Of a DNA stretch of 64,000 bases, positions 1 through 10,317 are shown piece by piece (the stretch's first letter is position 1; each line of letters opens with the position of its first letter). A program made the translations under genes and the position numbers. The stretch is from the NCBI GenBank assembly GCA_025716855.1, contig JAIXMQ010000027.1, positions 1-64,000 of the forward strand, given 5' to 3'. The notes beneath the pieces were generated by a model. It saw only the letters and a program-made list of their open reading frames with translations, did no database searches and was not told where the DNA came from. Source of the stretch: Pilaira anomala. Lineage: Eukaryota; Mucoromycota; Mucoromycetes; Mucorales; Mucoraceae.

Positions 1-750
1 AAATCAGCCTCATAGTCCTCAAAATCCTCTTCATCCAATACGCCTCTAGCATCCTTAAGCTCTTGTTTGACTAGTTGATCCTTCTTTTGATATACATCCT
101 TTAATTCAATAAGACGATCCACTTTTTCATGATCGTTTTCTGCAAATTTAAGTACCAATCTCATTCTTTGAACATCATTTTGTGTCAAGTTTCTCAGTAA
201 TGATAAAATGATACAACAGATATGTTCTTCGTCTTCTGATTCAACAAAGGCGGAATGATGAGATTTTTTCAATTTTTTGTTACCCTTACCCATAAAGAGA
301 GGGAATAGGGCCTTAAGTCCACCAACATCTACAAAACGAATACTTCTTTCTCTGCCATCGTCACCACTTAACGCATAATTTAATACTTTAACTGCTCGAA
401 TACGAGATAATGTCTTTTCTCTAATGCTATGTTAATATTATCTTGTTTTTTTTTTAAAAAAAAAAAAAAGCACTTACTTCAACATGAAAACCATTAGTTC
501 AATACCCTCTGAATCCAAAAAACGTTTCTTATTCTCGGGTTCGTTTAAGAGAGAGCACATTGCAATAAAAAAGTTCTCTACCATTTCAGATTCATCCTCT
601 GATCCAGCATCCTTACGTCTATATGCCTATTATTTTACAAGTGTTAAACTTTCACTCTTGTTGTTTAAAATTCTAAATAACATCAACTTACTGCAAGAGC
701 TCTTAAAAGTACATCTACACCATCTAATTCACCAACCTTGAGACGAATAT

Positions 751-786
<36 letters not shown>

Positions 787-1948
787 AATTAGATTCAAAT
801 TTTAGAAATTTTGATAGATATAAAGATTTTACCTCTATTATCTTGCAAAAGAATTGAAAGAATTTCACTTGTATACGCAATATTAGCATCAAAACCCTTT
901 GCTTCTAATCTCTTTAACAACCAAGGAAGGATATCCGTTTTTAATGCAATATCTTCAGCATATTTGGGTTCTAAAGAGATGATATTCTCAAGAATACTTA
1001 AAATCTTAAAAACACCTTGACGATCTGTTTCTTCCTTTTCATCCAATCTAGCCAAGTTTTGTACAAGTAATTGTAAAAGTTCATTTTCCAACTAAATAAA
1101 AAAATTAGAAGACGTCTTATAAAGCACTTTATAAATCTTTTTTACCATAGCATCAACAAATGTCTTGATAGAAGCTTGTACTTGCTCTGATCTTTCCAAA
1201 TCCTCTTCAGAAGATCCCATACCTACATCCTCATCTGTCAATTCATTGATAAGATCAATTGTATCAATCGCGATATCTGTATTTTCATGACTTAAAAGTG
1301 ACATCAAAGAAGAAACACTTCCCAACTTTACAAACTCTGGATACATTTGTGGTGCCTCTGTTAAACTCATTAAATTCTTAATTTCTTCGTCCAAGTCTGC
1401 TTCTGATTCCATAAATTTTTCCGGTTGATCACCATAACGAACTCTCATCTCTTGGTTTTTATTAATTGCTTTTTCAAACTTTAAAATCATCTTTTTAACA
1501 TTGGCTGCTGTAAGTGCCTCAGTCTTTTTATTGAAAGTTAGTAATTTGTTATCTTTTTTTTTTTTTAACACAATACCTCATCCACATCGTATTCGTCAAC
1601 AAGATCCAAAATACTGCTTTGTTCGTTAGTTAAACCACCACCAAAAAAACGTCCTTCTTCGTCTTCAAGTTCTGTATCTTGGTCTTGATATTTTTCTGTA
1701 TAGTTTTCGTCTTCCTCTTGATCGATATTTCGCTTCTTAATTGCTGGTTCACTACTTTCTGCCAACTCGACTGCCTCGCTTGCTCCTTTATACTTGTCAA
1801 AGAACTGCATATCAGGAGTTGCTGGCATCTTTCTCTTATTACGACCTGTTGGTATAGCAGGGATCTAATATCAAAACGCGTTTTAATAATATCACTTTTT
1901 ATTATAGATAAAGCTTATTTATACCTTGAAAAGTTCGTCAATATTCAT
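1..1948 (-). CDS. CTNNBL1: CTNNBL1-like armadillo-repeat spliceosome protein (3' end cut by window edge)
   Basis: Homologue of beta-catenin-like protein 1, a nuclear ARM-repeat protein that binds the CDC5L/PRP19 part of the spliceosome. The start is read at 1946-1948 (MNIDELFK), followed by a short intron. An acidic N-terminal exon (about 1567-1867) comes next, then ARM-repeat exons at about 1092-1540, 820-1090, 480-740 and 1-430. Family-typical stretches are visible: VKKMILKFEKA, ENTDIAID, RLDEKEETDRQGV, LPWLLKRL and GELDGVDVLLRAL. The last visible exon reads KFAENDHEKVDRLIEL, which in the human protein lies close to the C-terminus, so only a few dozen residues should be missing. Intron ends contain long A/T runs. 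It shares a 191-bp divergent intergenic region with CWC21. The family call is secure; exact exon borders are inferred. Confidence 0.93.
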
Positions 1949-1980
1949 AATGTGTGTTTATACAGTTTTATAAAGAAAAC

Positions 1981-2017
<37 letters not shown>

Positions 2018-2139
2018 GTCTATTTGGTTCAAAATAAAACGTGACTTTGTTCAAAAAAGCAAACCTGCAATTGAAAAATATAAAAAACGTATTTTCTTTT
2101 CTCTTTCCCTTTTAAAAAAAAACAATTTCAACATAAATC
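1949..2139. promoter_or_regulatory. Divergent promoter between CTNNBL1 and CWC21
   Basis: This is the 191-bp gap between two start codons that point away from each other. It holds a pure A tract at about 1985-2011 followed by CT-rich sequence near the CWC21 start. No TATA box is obvious. Its role as a shared promoter is inferred from the geometry only. Confidence 0.55.
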
Positions 2140-3487
2140 ATGTATAACGGCATTGGTTTACATACTCCTCGTGGTTCAGGTAAAAATAAAAAATAAAAAT
2201 AAAATGTTGCAAAAGAGGTTAAACTTTCTTGTTTTTTTCTAGGTACAAACGGTTATGTCGTTCGTAATCTGTCTTTTGTTAGACCTCCTCCTACAGATAG
2301 AGATCGCAACACAAATGACTTTAGAAATGGTCCACATATGAAGAAAGCCAATTCAGCTATTTTAGATCACGATCGTAAACGTAAAGTAGAAGTCAAATGT
2401 ATGGAACTTACAATCAAGTTGGAAGATGAAGGGTAAAAAAACAAAAAACTTTTTTTTTCTCGAGTAAAAAAAAAACCATTATACTCACGATTCCTTTTTT
2501 TTTTTTTTTCTTAGTTTAAGTGAAGACGTGATTGAAGAAAAAGTACAAGAATTGAGAACAACTTTATTAGCAGATATTGAAAAGATGGCACCTACTGACG
2601 CTAAAAAGTAAGTAGCTTGATATTTAAAATTAAATCATCACCATCTAATATTTTTTTTTTAAAAAAAAAGCTTCAAGGAATACGAAACACATCAATTGAG
2701 TGCTGCTAAAGAAGTAGATAACGAAAAGATGAAAAAAGCACTTCGAATCAATAAAGAGTACGTAGAAGGTGCTGCTTTCGACCGTGACCTTCAAGCAAAG
2801 CTTAAAGAAGAAAGAATCGCAAAAAAGGAAGCTGAACTCGAAGCTAAACTTGCTAGAGAAGAAAAGAAAGAAAAGGCAAGACGTGAGAGAGAGAAGGAAG
2901 ATGCAAGACGTGAGAGAGAGAAGGAAGATGCAAGACGTAAACAAAAAGAAATTGATTCAAAAAGAACCGCTGAAAAGAATAAATCTTCTGATCCTACTTC
3001 TCCTGTCAAAAAAATCAAAACTCGTTCTGTTTCACCACCGCCTCGTATATCTCATAAACGTGCTCGTAGCATTAGCAGTAGTAGCAGCAAGAGTAGTGTC
3101 AGCAGAAGTCCAACTCCAGTACGTCGTCGTAGAGCTAGTCCAAGTGTAAGTGTTAGTAGATCTCCTGCTGCTCGTCGCAGTCCAAGTTACAGTCGTAGTC
3201 CCAGTCCTCGCCGTGGGCGTAGCTATAGTGTTAGTAGAAGTCGTAGTCGTGGACGTAGTTATAGCCGTAGCCTTAGTCGTAGCCTTAGTCGTAGTGACAG
3301 TTACAGTCGTAGCCCTAGCCCTGCTCGTGGACGTCGTGGGCGTAGCTATAGTAGAAGTCCTAGCCGTAGCCGTAGATCTAGACGTAGTGTCAGCAGTAGC
3401 CGTAGCCGTAGCCGTAGCCGTAGCGTCAGTCGTAGCTCCAGTGGTAGCCGTAGCCCCAGCCCAGTTCGTCGTCGTCGCGTAAGTTAA
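2140..3487 (+). CDS. CWC21: CWC21/SRRM2-type spliceosome protein with RS domain
   Basis: Pre-mRNA splicing factor of the Cwf21 family (yeast Cwc21, human SRRM2 N-terminus), which acts in the nucleus near the catalytic centre of the spliceosome. Exon 1 (2140-2179) encodes MYNGIGLHTPRGSG, the hallmark N-terminus of the family. Exon 2 starts at 2243 (TNGYVVRNLSFVRPPP). A cwf21 helical region (KCMELTIKLEDEGLSEDVIEEKV) follows across two more introns. The long last exon is Lys/Glu-rich, with a repeated ARREREKED block at about 2878-2937, and ends in a serine-arginine domain of roughly 140 residues (3060-3484). The yeast protein lacks so long an RS tail; SRRM2 has one. The gene is head to head with CTNNBL1, another spliceosome gene. 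Confidence 0.94.
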
Positions 3488-3627
3488 CTTTTGTTTTATT
3501 TATATATATAAATCTCCTTTCTAATTTATTTTATCATTATAGTCTTAGAAGCTTGAAAAATATATCAAAACAACCTCCAAATAAAATTATGCATTTTTTT
3601 ATTTTTTGATCAGTACTTTTTTTTTTT

Positions 3628-4919
3628 TTACCAACGAGCCCAATTAGTGGCTCTGAATTGTTCACTAAATCTGTGCATATCACTAGAACAATCGCTTTGA
3701 GCACGCTTTTGTAAAGCTTCCGGTAACTAAGATCGAAAAAATTAATGAGTATGAAATGGAAAAAAAAAAAAAAATTTGTATCTGTACCTCTTTCTTAAGA
3801 TATTCAATACGGTTTTTATGACTTGGATGGGTACTAGCGAATTGAGGTATACCTGCTTCACCAGACGCTTCCATACGTTTCCATACATTAATTGCTTCTC
3901 TAGGATCGAAACAAGCTTGTGCCATTAATTGTAAGCCAATATCATCTGCTTCTGTTTCACATTTACGTGAAAAAGGCATCAACATTAAGAAATTGGTTGT
4001 AAACGTATTAAATACAAAGGATGGGTCAATACCCAACATAGAGAGCATAATTTGCATCACAAATAGAATCTTTGCAAAGCTAAGTTTTTCTGCACTATGA
4101 CGAGCAATTTGATGTGAAATTTCATGTCCTAAAACAGCTGCCATACCATCTAACGATAAAGCCTTTTTAAAATTTTACTCTTTAAAAAAAAAATGACTTT
4201 TTTATATACATACCTTCGTTTTGAACAATAGGTAAAATACCTGTAAATACAAAGACTTTACCACCAGGTAAAACAAATGCACTTAAAAAAAAAATAACCC
4301 CTATTAATACTTGTAAAAAAAAAAATACAAGATTTCAACTTACTTTTTCTCGGGAGAATCTACAACATAAAATTCCCATTTCATATCTTCCATACCGGAA
4401 ACATTCACTAACCTCTGTGCAATCCTGCTCACAAACTTACTATAAGGATGATTCTTGGGTAATATACGTCTACCATATTGATGCATCACTTCATTATATG
4501 CTTGTATTGCCATAGCTACCAAATAAAAAAAAAATAAAAAATAAAAAAAAACGCCAGTCTTTTTACATAATTAAAAGTTCTTATTATAAACTATTATTAC
4601 CTTCTTCTTGACGTGGTGTAATATCCATAAATCGAGCTCTACCGGTAATTGGCACTCTTTCTAAATGAGTTACATAGTATCCACCAAAGATAACCGTACC
4701 AGTACCCAAGAATACCCATAGACGTTTGGATTTGTAAAATGGTAACTTGCGATTATGTTCGAATCGTGTATAGACATCTATATTTTCACGAGGTGGTTTA
4801 TACCTTATTATGGGTGTTGCATAAGATCTAATGAGAGGTCTGGTCTGTGGTAAGAGTGTTTGTCTGGTGGTAAAAGACCATGATCGCATCAAGTTCTTTC
4901 CAAATCCTAAACGAGACAT
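3628..4919 (-). CDS. OMA1: Mitochondrial inner-membrane metalloprotease OMA1 (M48 family)
   Basis: Zinc metallopeptidase of the M48 family. OMA1 works in the mitochondrial inner membrane in quality control and stress response. The start is read at 4917-4919 (MSRLGFGKNLMRSW), which gives an Arg-rich mitochondrial-type presequence followed by one transmembrane segment (LWVFLGTGTVIFGGYYVTHL). The exons then give a family-typical region ending FYVVDSPEKNAFVLPGGKVFVFTG, the zinc motif HEISH (HExxH) at about 4107-4121 and the third ligand region CETEADDIGL at about 3930-3960. The short final exon ends NWARW and stops at 3628. Five exons are separated by small introns. An upstream in-frame ATG at 4968-4970 exists but would place hydrophobic residues before the presequence, so it was not chosen. 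Confidence 0.92.
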
Positions 4920-5392
4920 ATTCCCTTGAAAGCTGAAAGAGAGAGAAAGAAGAAAGTACCCTTCTTTCACTCCCCGGTACGGAAAAACTTATAGACGTAA
5001 TAATGCAAGAAAATGGATGTTGTCATTTTCCACTATATGCACACATCGATAAAAAAAAATATATTTAACACTCTTACATACATTCAGTGATGATGTTATG
5101 ATATTGATATATGTACACATAATTTTTTTTAAACATTCTTGTATGTTTAGTTTAAACCGTTAGATTGTTATATAAAACCAAATGGCTCAGCGCGGGAAAT
5201 AATCTATCAGATTTATGCATATATTCATGTTACAGAAGTAATTTATCTTGCTCTCTCAAAACAATGCATACTATAATATACTCTTTTGATAAACTTTTTG
5301 TCTTTATATTTTTTTTTAAAAAAAAAAGAAAAAAGTAACATCTATTTACAGTAACTTTTGTTCCAATCCCTCCTAATTTTTTTTTTTTTTTT
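4920..5392. other. Intergenic region between OMA1 and the E2 gene
   Basis: This AT-rich gap of 473 bp holds the 5' region of OMA1 and the 3' region of the E2 gene. A CT-rich strip (on the minus strand) lies just upstream of OMA1 at about 4930-4970. No further gene is seen. Confidence 0.5.
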
Positions 5393-6221
5393 TTACTTGG
5401 AAGCGTACTATAAAAAATAAACGATGAGATGGTTTGAATTTCGATAAATAAACAATATTTTTTTACCTTTTCAACATATTCTTTAGCAATTTTGTTAAAT
5501 TTGGGTCTATTACTATTATAAACTTCAGCAATTGAAGAGACAAGTGCATCATCTGGGTTAGGTACTTCCAATAATTGAACAAGTGCTTGTAACACTAAAT
5601 AAATCATTAATATCACCTATCCTTTTGATATATGTATATGTATATATATTACCATTCACTAATTTTGTAGCAGGTTTCCAAATGTCTGGCTTCAAAAGAT
5701 CAACACAAATCGATCCATCATCATCAATATTAGGATGATAAATTTTGTTAGCAAATTTCATCTATTAGAACCGTGTTAAAAAAAAAAAAGAAAAAAAAAT
5801 TTAAAAAGATTTATAACTTACCTTTGGTGGTTTGAAAGGATAATCAGCAGAAAATGTAATATCCAAATGGAAATAACCATTTTGGTAAGGACTTCCTTGC
5901 TAAAATAGATATGTCAGTAACAAAAAAAAAGTCATAACATCATCTATATAAAAACTTACAGGTCCACGTAAAGTTGCTATTTTAAAATAATAAAAGCTCG
6001 TTGGTCAATCTTTCTATTTTTTTTTTATTTATTTTTTTTTTTTTAATCTGTACCTCTCCAATGAAACAAATCTTCATCTACAGGAGCTGCATTCACGTTG
6101 GGAGGAGGGTTCTTTGTCAAGTCTGCTAATTCCTAAAATAAAGGAATATATCTGTTAAAGACTTTTCAAACGATATGAGCCCATTGCTTGTTCTTACCTT
6201 TTGAATTCGCTTTAAAGCCAT
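5393..6221 (-). CDS. Ubiquitin-conjugating enzyme E2 (UBC-fold, class I)
   Basis: Small E2 enzyme that carries ubiquitin as a thioester and hands it to E3 ligases. It is assembled from about seven short exons. The start at 6219-6221 gives [13 protein letters not shown], followed by [43 protein letters not shown], the HPN motif (IYHPN) and the active-site cysteine in GSICVDLL. The C-terminal half includes WKPATK and PNPDDALV, and the last exon encodes YASK before TAA at 5393-5395. The length of about 150 residues fits a core UBC domain with no extensions. The N-terminus resembles UBC4/UBE2D, while the WKPATK segment recalls UBE2L3, so I do not assign an orthologue. A Fanzor element starts about 100 bp upstream of its start codon. 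Confidence 0.9.
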
Positions 6222-6322
6222 TTTTTATTTTTGTTTATAGAAGAAAGAAAGAAAAAAAGGTTAAACGCGATATTTTCAATTTTTTTTTTTTTAATTTCTA
6301 TTATTATTTGATTCTCCCTATA

Positions 6323-6324
6323 TA
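6323..6324. other. Left TA target-site duplication of the Fanzor element
   Basis: A TA dinucleotide directly precedes the left inverted repeat and is matched by TA at 9380-9381 just outside the right repeat. Duplication of TA is the hallmark of Tc1/mariner-type insertion. Because the flank itself reads TATA, the exact edge could be shifted by two bases. Confidence 0.7.
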
Positions 6325-6356
6325 CTGTATTTTCACGGGTTATTGGGAAAAAGTGA
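6325..6356 (+). repeat. Left terminal inverted repeat of Fanzor element
   Basis: The repeat begins CTGTATTTTCACGGGTTATT and is 32 bases long. Its reverse complement occurs at 9348-9379 with a single difference (G at 6346, A in the partner). An imperfect direct repeat of its inner part follows at 6384-6418. Confidence 0.9.
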
Positions 6357-7005
6357 TTGGATTTTTGGGGAAATTAAACGCAGTTATTGAGAAAAAATGA
6401 CTGGTATTTTTTGGGAAAGTTTATATTTTATTAATGAAATTGAGAAAATTTGATTATCAAAGTTTTCCTTCCGTAGCTAAACAGCGTTCAAAAAATGAAA
6501 CAGAATGTCTAATCCAACCTTGGCATGCTCTTAAAATTCTAGGAGTTAATTTGTCCCCGCTGTCAAAGGCTTCTCTCTTCACGCCAATAACTGGTGTAAG
6601 TACTGAAATGTTGTGATTACTTGCCACTGAGAAATCACCAAGATTTAAACTTAAACTAGATGTATTTTTTTATAAATATGGTCCAACTAGAATTGAGTCA
6701 GCTTAAAAGATACATAGAAAAATAGATAATAAATTTACCACTAAAGGTTGGGCACCAATACGTAAAATAATAATAAAATAAAAATAAAAATAGAAAAGCC
6801 TACAGATGAGAAAGATAGTAAAAGGATACTTCCTCTTAATATCTTAAAGGGAAAAGTGTATCAAGAGTAACGAAAACAGGTAGTCACGCATCAGTACTAG
6901 ACAACAATCCGCAGTAGCTGATTTATTTATATTGATTCAAAAAAACAAAACTCTTTTCTTTCTTTTCTTTATAAGTAGCCAAAGAATTTTTCGATATAAA
7001 TTAAA
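6357..7005 (+). other. Left noncoding part and 5' leader of the Fanzor element
   Basis: Between the left repeat and the Fanzor start are subterminal repeats (6340-6418), an ORF of about 60 codons at 6434-6616 with no recognisable domain, and AT-rich sequence with in-frame stops. It may contain the Fanzor promoter, with a pyrimidine-rich strip (TTTCTTTC type) at about 6953-6970. No second intact gene is seen. Confidence 0.5.
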
Positions 7006-9190
7006 ATGTTATCTCCTTGTAAGGGAGAAAGTCATAAAGAAGAAGCTCAGAATGTAAATGTTATACAAACGCGGTTTTATTTTTGTATTTAACGTTTTTT
7101 TTAGCATAAAGAACTTCAAATTATCACTGTAAAATCTTCTGTCAAAGGAATAGGATGGAAAGACGAGTATGTTGATACGCTCAAGAAGTTAATATACGAT
7201 GTAAATATCATTGTTACACATACCTTTTCTTTGATAAAGTATATCTTTATTCATGAATTGAACACGAATGAAAACTTTGAACTTGAAGAATTTGCTACGC
7301 GGGGCTTCTATAGAGAAGTTTTTCTATCGCTTCTAGATTACAAACGTCGAGATGGTAGTACAGGTGGTAAATCAAAATTGTCTGAAACAGTTAACAAGTT
7401 CAGAAGGATTATCGAAAAGCATTTCGAATCTTATAAAGAATGCTCATCATATGTACCCATCAAGCTTTCTAATGCTCAACAAATTGCTACTTACGAATCT
7501 ATAAAAATTGAAACTGCCTTTGACAACAATCTTATACTGCAATTTGGTAATCAGTTAAGAAGATTTATTAATACCGTACTTCAAAAAAAAGAGCGTATAT
7601 CTCAGCTGAAAACTGATTTAACGAATAAACACTGTTCCGATGCTGAGATCAAAGCCTCAATCAAAACTAACGTAATAGAGCCAATTACGCAAGTCAAACT
7701 CGCTATATCGACTAAAGATATTAACAAAATGCCCAAAGGTTTTATTGGTGATAAAAAAGTTCTTGGTTATATAAACGATCTGTTCTCATCCTATGATAGT
7801 TCTTATAAATTCAAGAAAGGCTCTATATACTATGACGTCAAAGCAAGTCCCAGAAAGCATCTACTTGCATATTTCAAGCTTGCTAATTTATGTGAATCTT
7901 GTAAGATTAAATCTTTTCAATGCTTTCCGACAAGAAAAAAGTTTATACCCTGCCACATAACAATTGATACGAAAATTTTAAATAATCATATATTAAAAAA
8001 TACCAATCAAGGCAAATTAGACAAGCAGAGATTATGGGACCAAGTTATAAATATGTCTACTAAAGCCGTCAAACCACAGGGCAAAGCTAAATCTATACAA
8101 TTTAGAGGTACTATTATGACGGATGGTATCGCTGTTTCTGTAATAAAACAGAATGAAGATACTAGCAAAGGTAACTGTAGTAAAAGCACTTTGTCTAAAA
8201 CTGTTGATGAAAATATCGATTATTTGGAGAAGCTATCTTTACAAGAACATGTATCAACTGTAGGAAAATGCGTTCTGATAGATCCTGGTCGGAGAGACTT
8301 ATTGTATTGTATGAGTGAAAATAGCGAAAAAGACAAAAAATTGGTATATCGCTACACTAGAAACCAGAAAGCAGTCGAAACAAAATCTACCAAGTTTAGG
8401 AAGCTTCGTCAAAAGTATAAACCCGAGCATGTTAAAGAAGCCGAAGAAAAGTTAAGTCTGCATGCTGCTTCCACTGTTGATATAAATAAGTACAAAAATT
8501 ATATCAGAGCTAGAGCCGAAGTTAGTCAGGATTTATATCAATATTATTCAAACGAAGATAAGAAGAAAGAAGAACGTCCTGAAAATACACTTCCTTTTCG
8601 AAAGCTTAAATTATCTTCATATATAAACCAAGTACAGGCAGACAAAAGACTAGCAAGTAATTTAAGAAGAAAATTCGGAAAAGATAGCGTACTAGTTTTC
8701 GGAGACTGGTCTGGTGCTCATACTAAATTTCATGAACCAATTCGAGGTAAAGGAACTAGAAGAATGTTGAAAAAAGAGGGGTTTCAGGTGTACCTCCTTA
8801 ACGAATACAAGACCTCTAGTGTCTGCCCCACTTGTACTAGCTCATCGTTAGAGACTTTTAAAAAATGCAAGAACCCCAGACCGTACCAACGGAGCAAAAA
8901 CCCTATAGTTAACTGCCACGGACTCTTAAGGTAGGTCTTTTTTTAAACATCATATAGACTTTTTATACAAGCTCTAAACTTTTATTTTCAGATGCACAAA
9001 TCAACAATGTTTAGAGTCAGTGAGCAATAATAATGGTAATAACTTCCGTGTCTGGAACAGGGATTTGGCTGCGGTTTTAAACTTTGCGACAATTGTAAAG
9101 CAGTTAAGAAAAACTATGACCCGTCCCGATGTCTTTAAGAGAAAAAACTTTGAAGACAGTTCTGCCAAAAAAAAGACTCGTTTACAGTAA
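7006..9190 (+). CDS. Fanzor: eukaryotic TnpB-like RNA-guided endonuclease
   Basis: Three exons, 7006-7053, 7105-8930 and 8992-9190, joined by GT-AG introns of 51 and 61 bp, give an intact protein of about 690 residues. The C-terminal half carries a split RuvC nuclease: RuvC-I in VLIDPGRRDLLYC (Asp409), the VFGDWSG block (Asp550), a probable relocated glutamate in LLNEYKTSSVC (Glu583) and RuvC-III in WNRDLAAVLN (Asp649). Between them is a four-cysteine zinc finger, CPTC (590, 593) and CTNQQC (626, 631). The N-terminus includes IIVTHTFSLIKYIFIHEL, resembling Fanzor N-termini. Fanzors use a guide RNA encoded by the element to cut DNA. The exon-3 join restores the finger cysteines and RuvC-III, which supports the splice model. 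The gene lies inside a TIR element and has no partner transposase. Confidence 0.92.
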
Positions 9191-9347
9191 TTTTCCTTCC
9201 GAGTTAACGCTCAGGAAACACAAGATACTGTCTAACAGGTATTAAATATATATTTTTTTTTTTCATACCAAAAATAATAGCTAATATTTTCCAAAAAATT
9301 CACTCAATTCATTCCAAAAACTCACTTAATTCATCCTAAAAATTCGC
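9191..9347 (+). ncRNA. Candidate guide RNA (omega/fRNA) region downstream of Fanzor
   Basis: Characterised TnpB and Fanzor loci make a guide RNA from the end of the element next to or overlapping the nuclease 3' end, with the guide reading out past the element boundary. Here about 160 bp of noncoding sequence separates the stop codon from the right inverted repeat. It includes three related units at 9291-9313, 9314-9335 and 9336-9346. Placement is inferred from the family only; no RNA fold was computed. Confidence 0.35.
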
Positions 9348-9379
9348 TCACTTTTTCTCAATAACCCGTGAAAATACAG
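9348..9379 (-). repeat. Right terminal inverted repeat of Fanzor element
   Basis: This is the reverse complement of 6325-6356 with one mismatch. It ends ACCCGTGAAAATACAG, followed by TA at 9380-9381. Confidence 0.9.
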
Positions 9380-10317
9380 TACACACTATGATAATTTTAT
9401 ATTACGTGACGTTTAAATAGCGTCATTGTATATAGAAAGGAAAAGGATAAATAAACAACAATTGAATCAGTTTATTTAACAAATAACTATAGTGTTTTGA
9501 CTGAAGAAAGTTTGTATTGTGTGAGTGAGTCCGAAGAAGAAAAAAAAATGTGATGCAATCTAAAAAAAAAAAAAAAAAAAAATCGTATATTACACACATG
9601 AATCATGCAGTCTGTACTACCACAACGCACTGCAAGTGCTTCTTCTGGGCGACCTCTCGCATATTTTTTATACTTTAAAATACGTGCCCAATAAAAAATA
9701 TCAAAAGTAAGCGTTACCTAAAATAGTAAACTTTTAGTCATCACTGAGTAAAAAGCGGAAGAGAAGTATTTTGATAAATTCAATTCGTTATTTGAGTGTG
9801 ATCACATAGAATTTACTCACAAAGAATGGATATGTAGAAACTTTTTTTTTTTTTCAATTCAATAGTGAAAAGATGTAACTAATCTGGTAAATACTGGTAT
9901 TATTTAGCTGCGGTAAAGCTAATAATAGCCTGAGAATAAACTTAGGTGCCATTCTTTGGATCAAACAATGAATATGTGTGACGAAATACGTATAGTACAC
10001 AATTGACTGCAACAACAACAACAACATATTGACATATCTTTCTTATATAGTAGATAAACAAAAACAAAAAAAAGTAACCATACTTTTTGCACATGTAACC
10101 TATCATTTTATAGTACACATAAATTACACAGCATTAACAAAAAAAAAACAAAGTAATATCGGAGCGAGAGAGAGAGAGAAAGGAATGACCACTAGGTGGT
10201 ACATTGTATTAGTTAAAATAAGATAATAAAAGAACGATAATTAATATAATATGTATATAGCATAAATAATAAGGAAGGAATAATTTGTGGAAAATGATAT
10301 TTTTGTTGTTGTTATAT
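9380..10317. other. Gene-free stretch right of the Fanzor element
   Basis: About 940 bp of AT-rich DNA between the right end of the element and the 3' end of the NDT80-like gene. It contains an A run near 9561-9580, short ACA repeats near 10010-10025 and a GA tract near 10165-10180. No gene or RNA was recognised. Confidence 0.5.

Larger units (their letters stand above)
6325..9379. mobile_element. Fanzor-bearing DNA transposon with TIRs
   Basis: A 3,055-bp element bounded by near-perfect inverted repeats at 6325-6356 and 9348-9379 (32 bp, one mismatch at 6346) and flanked by TA on both sides. It carries one gene, a two-intron Fanzor. No transposase gene is visible inside, so movement would need one supplied elsewhere, as is known for several eukaryotic Fanzor elements linked to DNA transposons. 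A second copy of the left subterminal sequence (6340-6373 versus 6384-6418) and three related units at the right end (9291-9346) look like subterminal protein-binding repeats. The near-identical ends and uninterrupted gene suggest a fairly recent insertion. Confidence 0.85.

Noticed and set aside
2769..3482. Long open frames in other phases over the RS domain
   Set aside because: They are shadows of the CGT/AGT repeats of the RS domain; the spliced CWC21 frame explains the region.
6434..6616. ORF of about 60 codons inside the left part of the Fanzor element
   Set aside because: No recognisable domain, followed by many stops; not enough to call a transposase or accessory gene.
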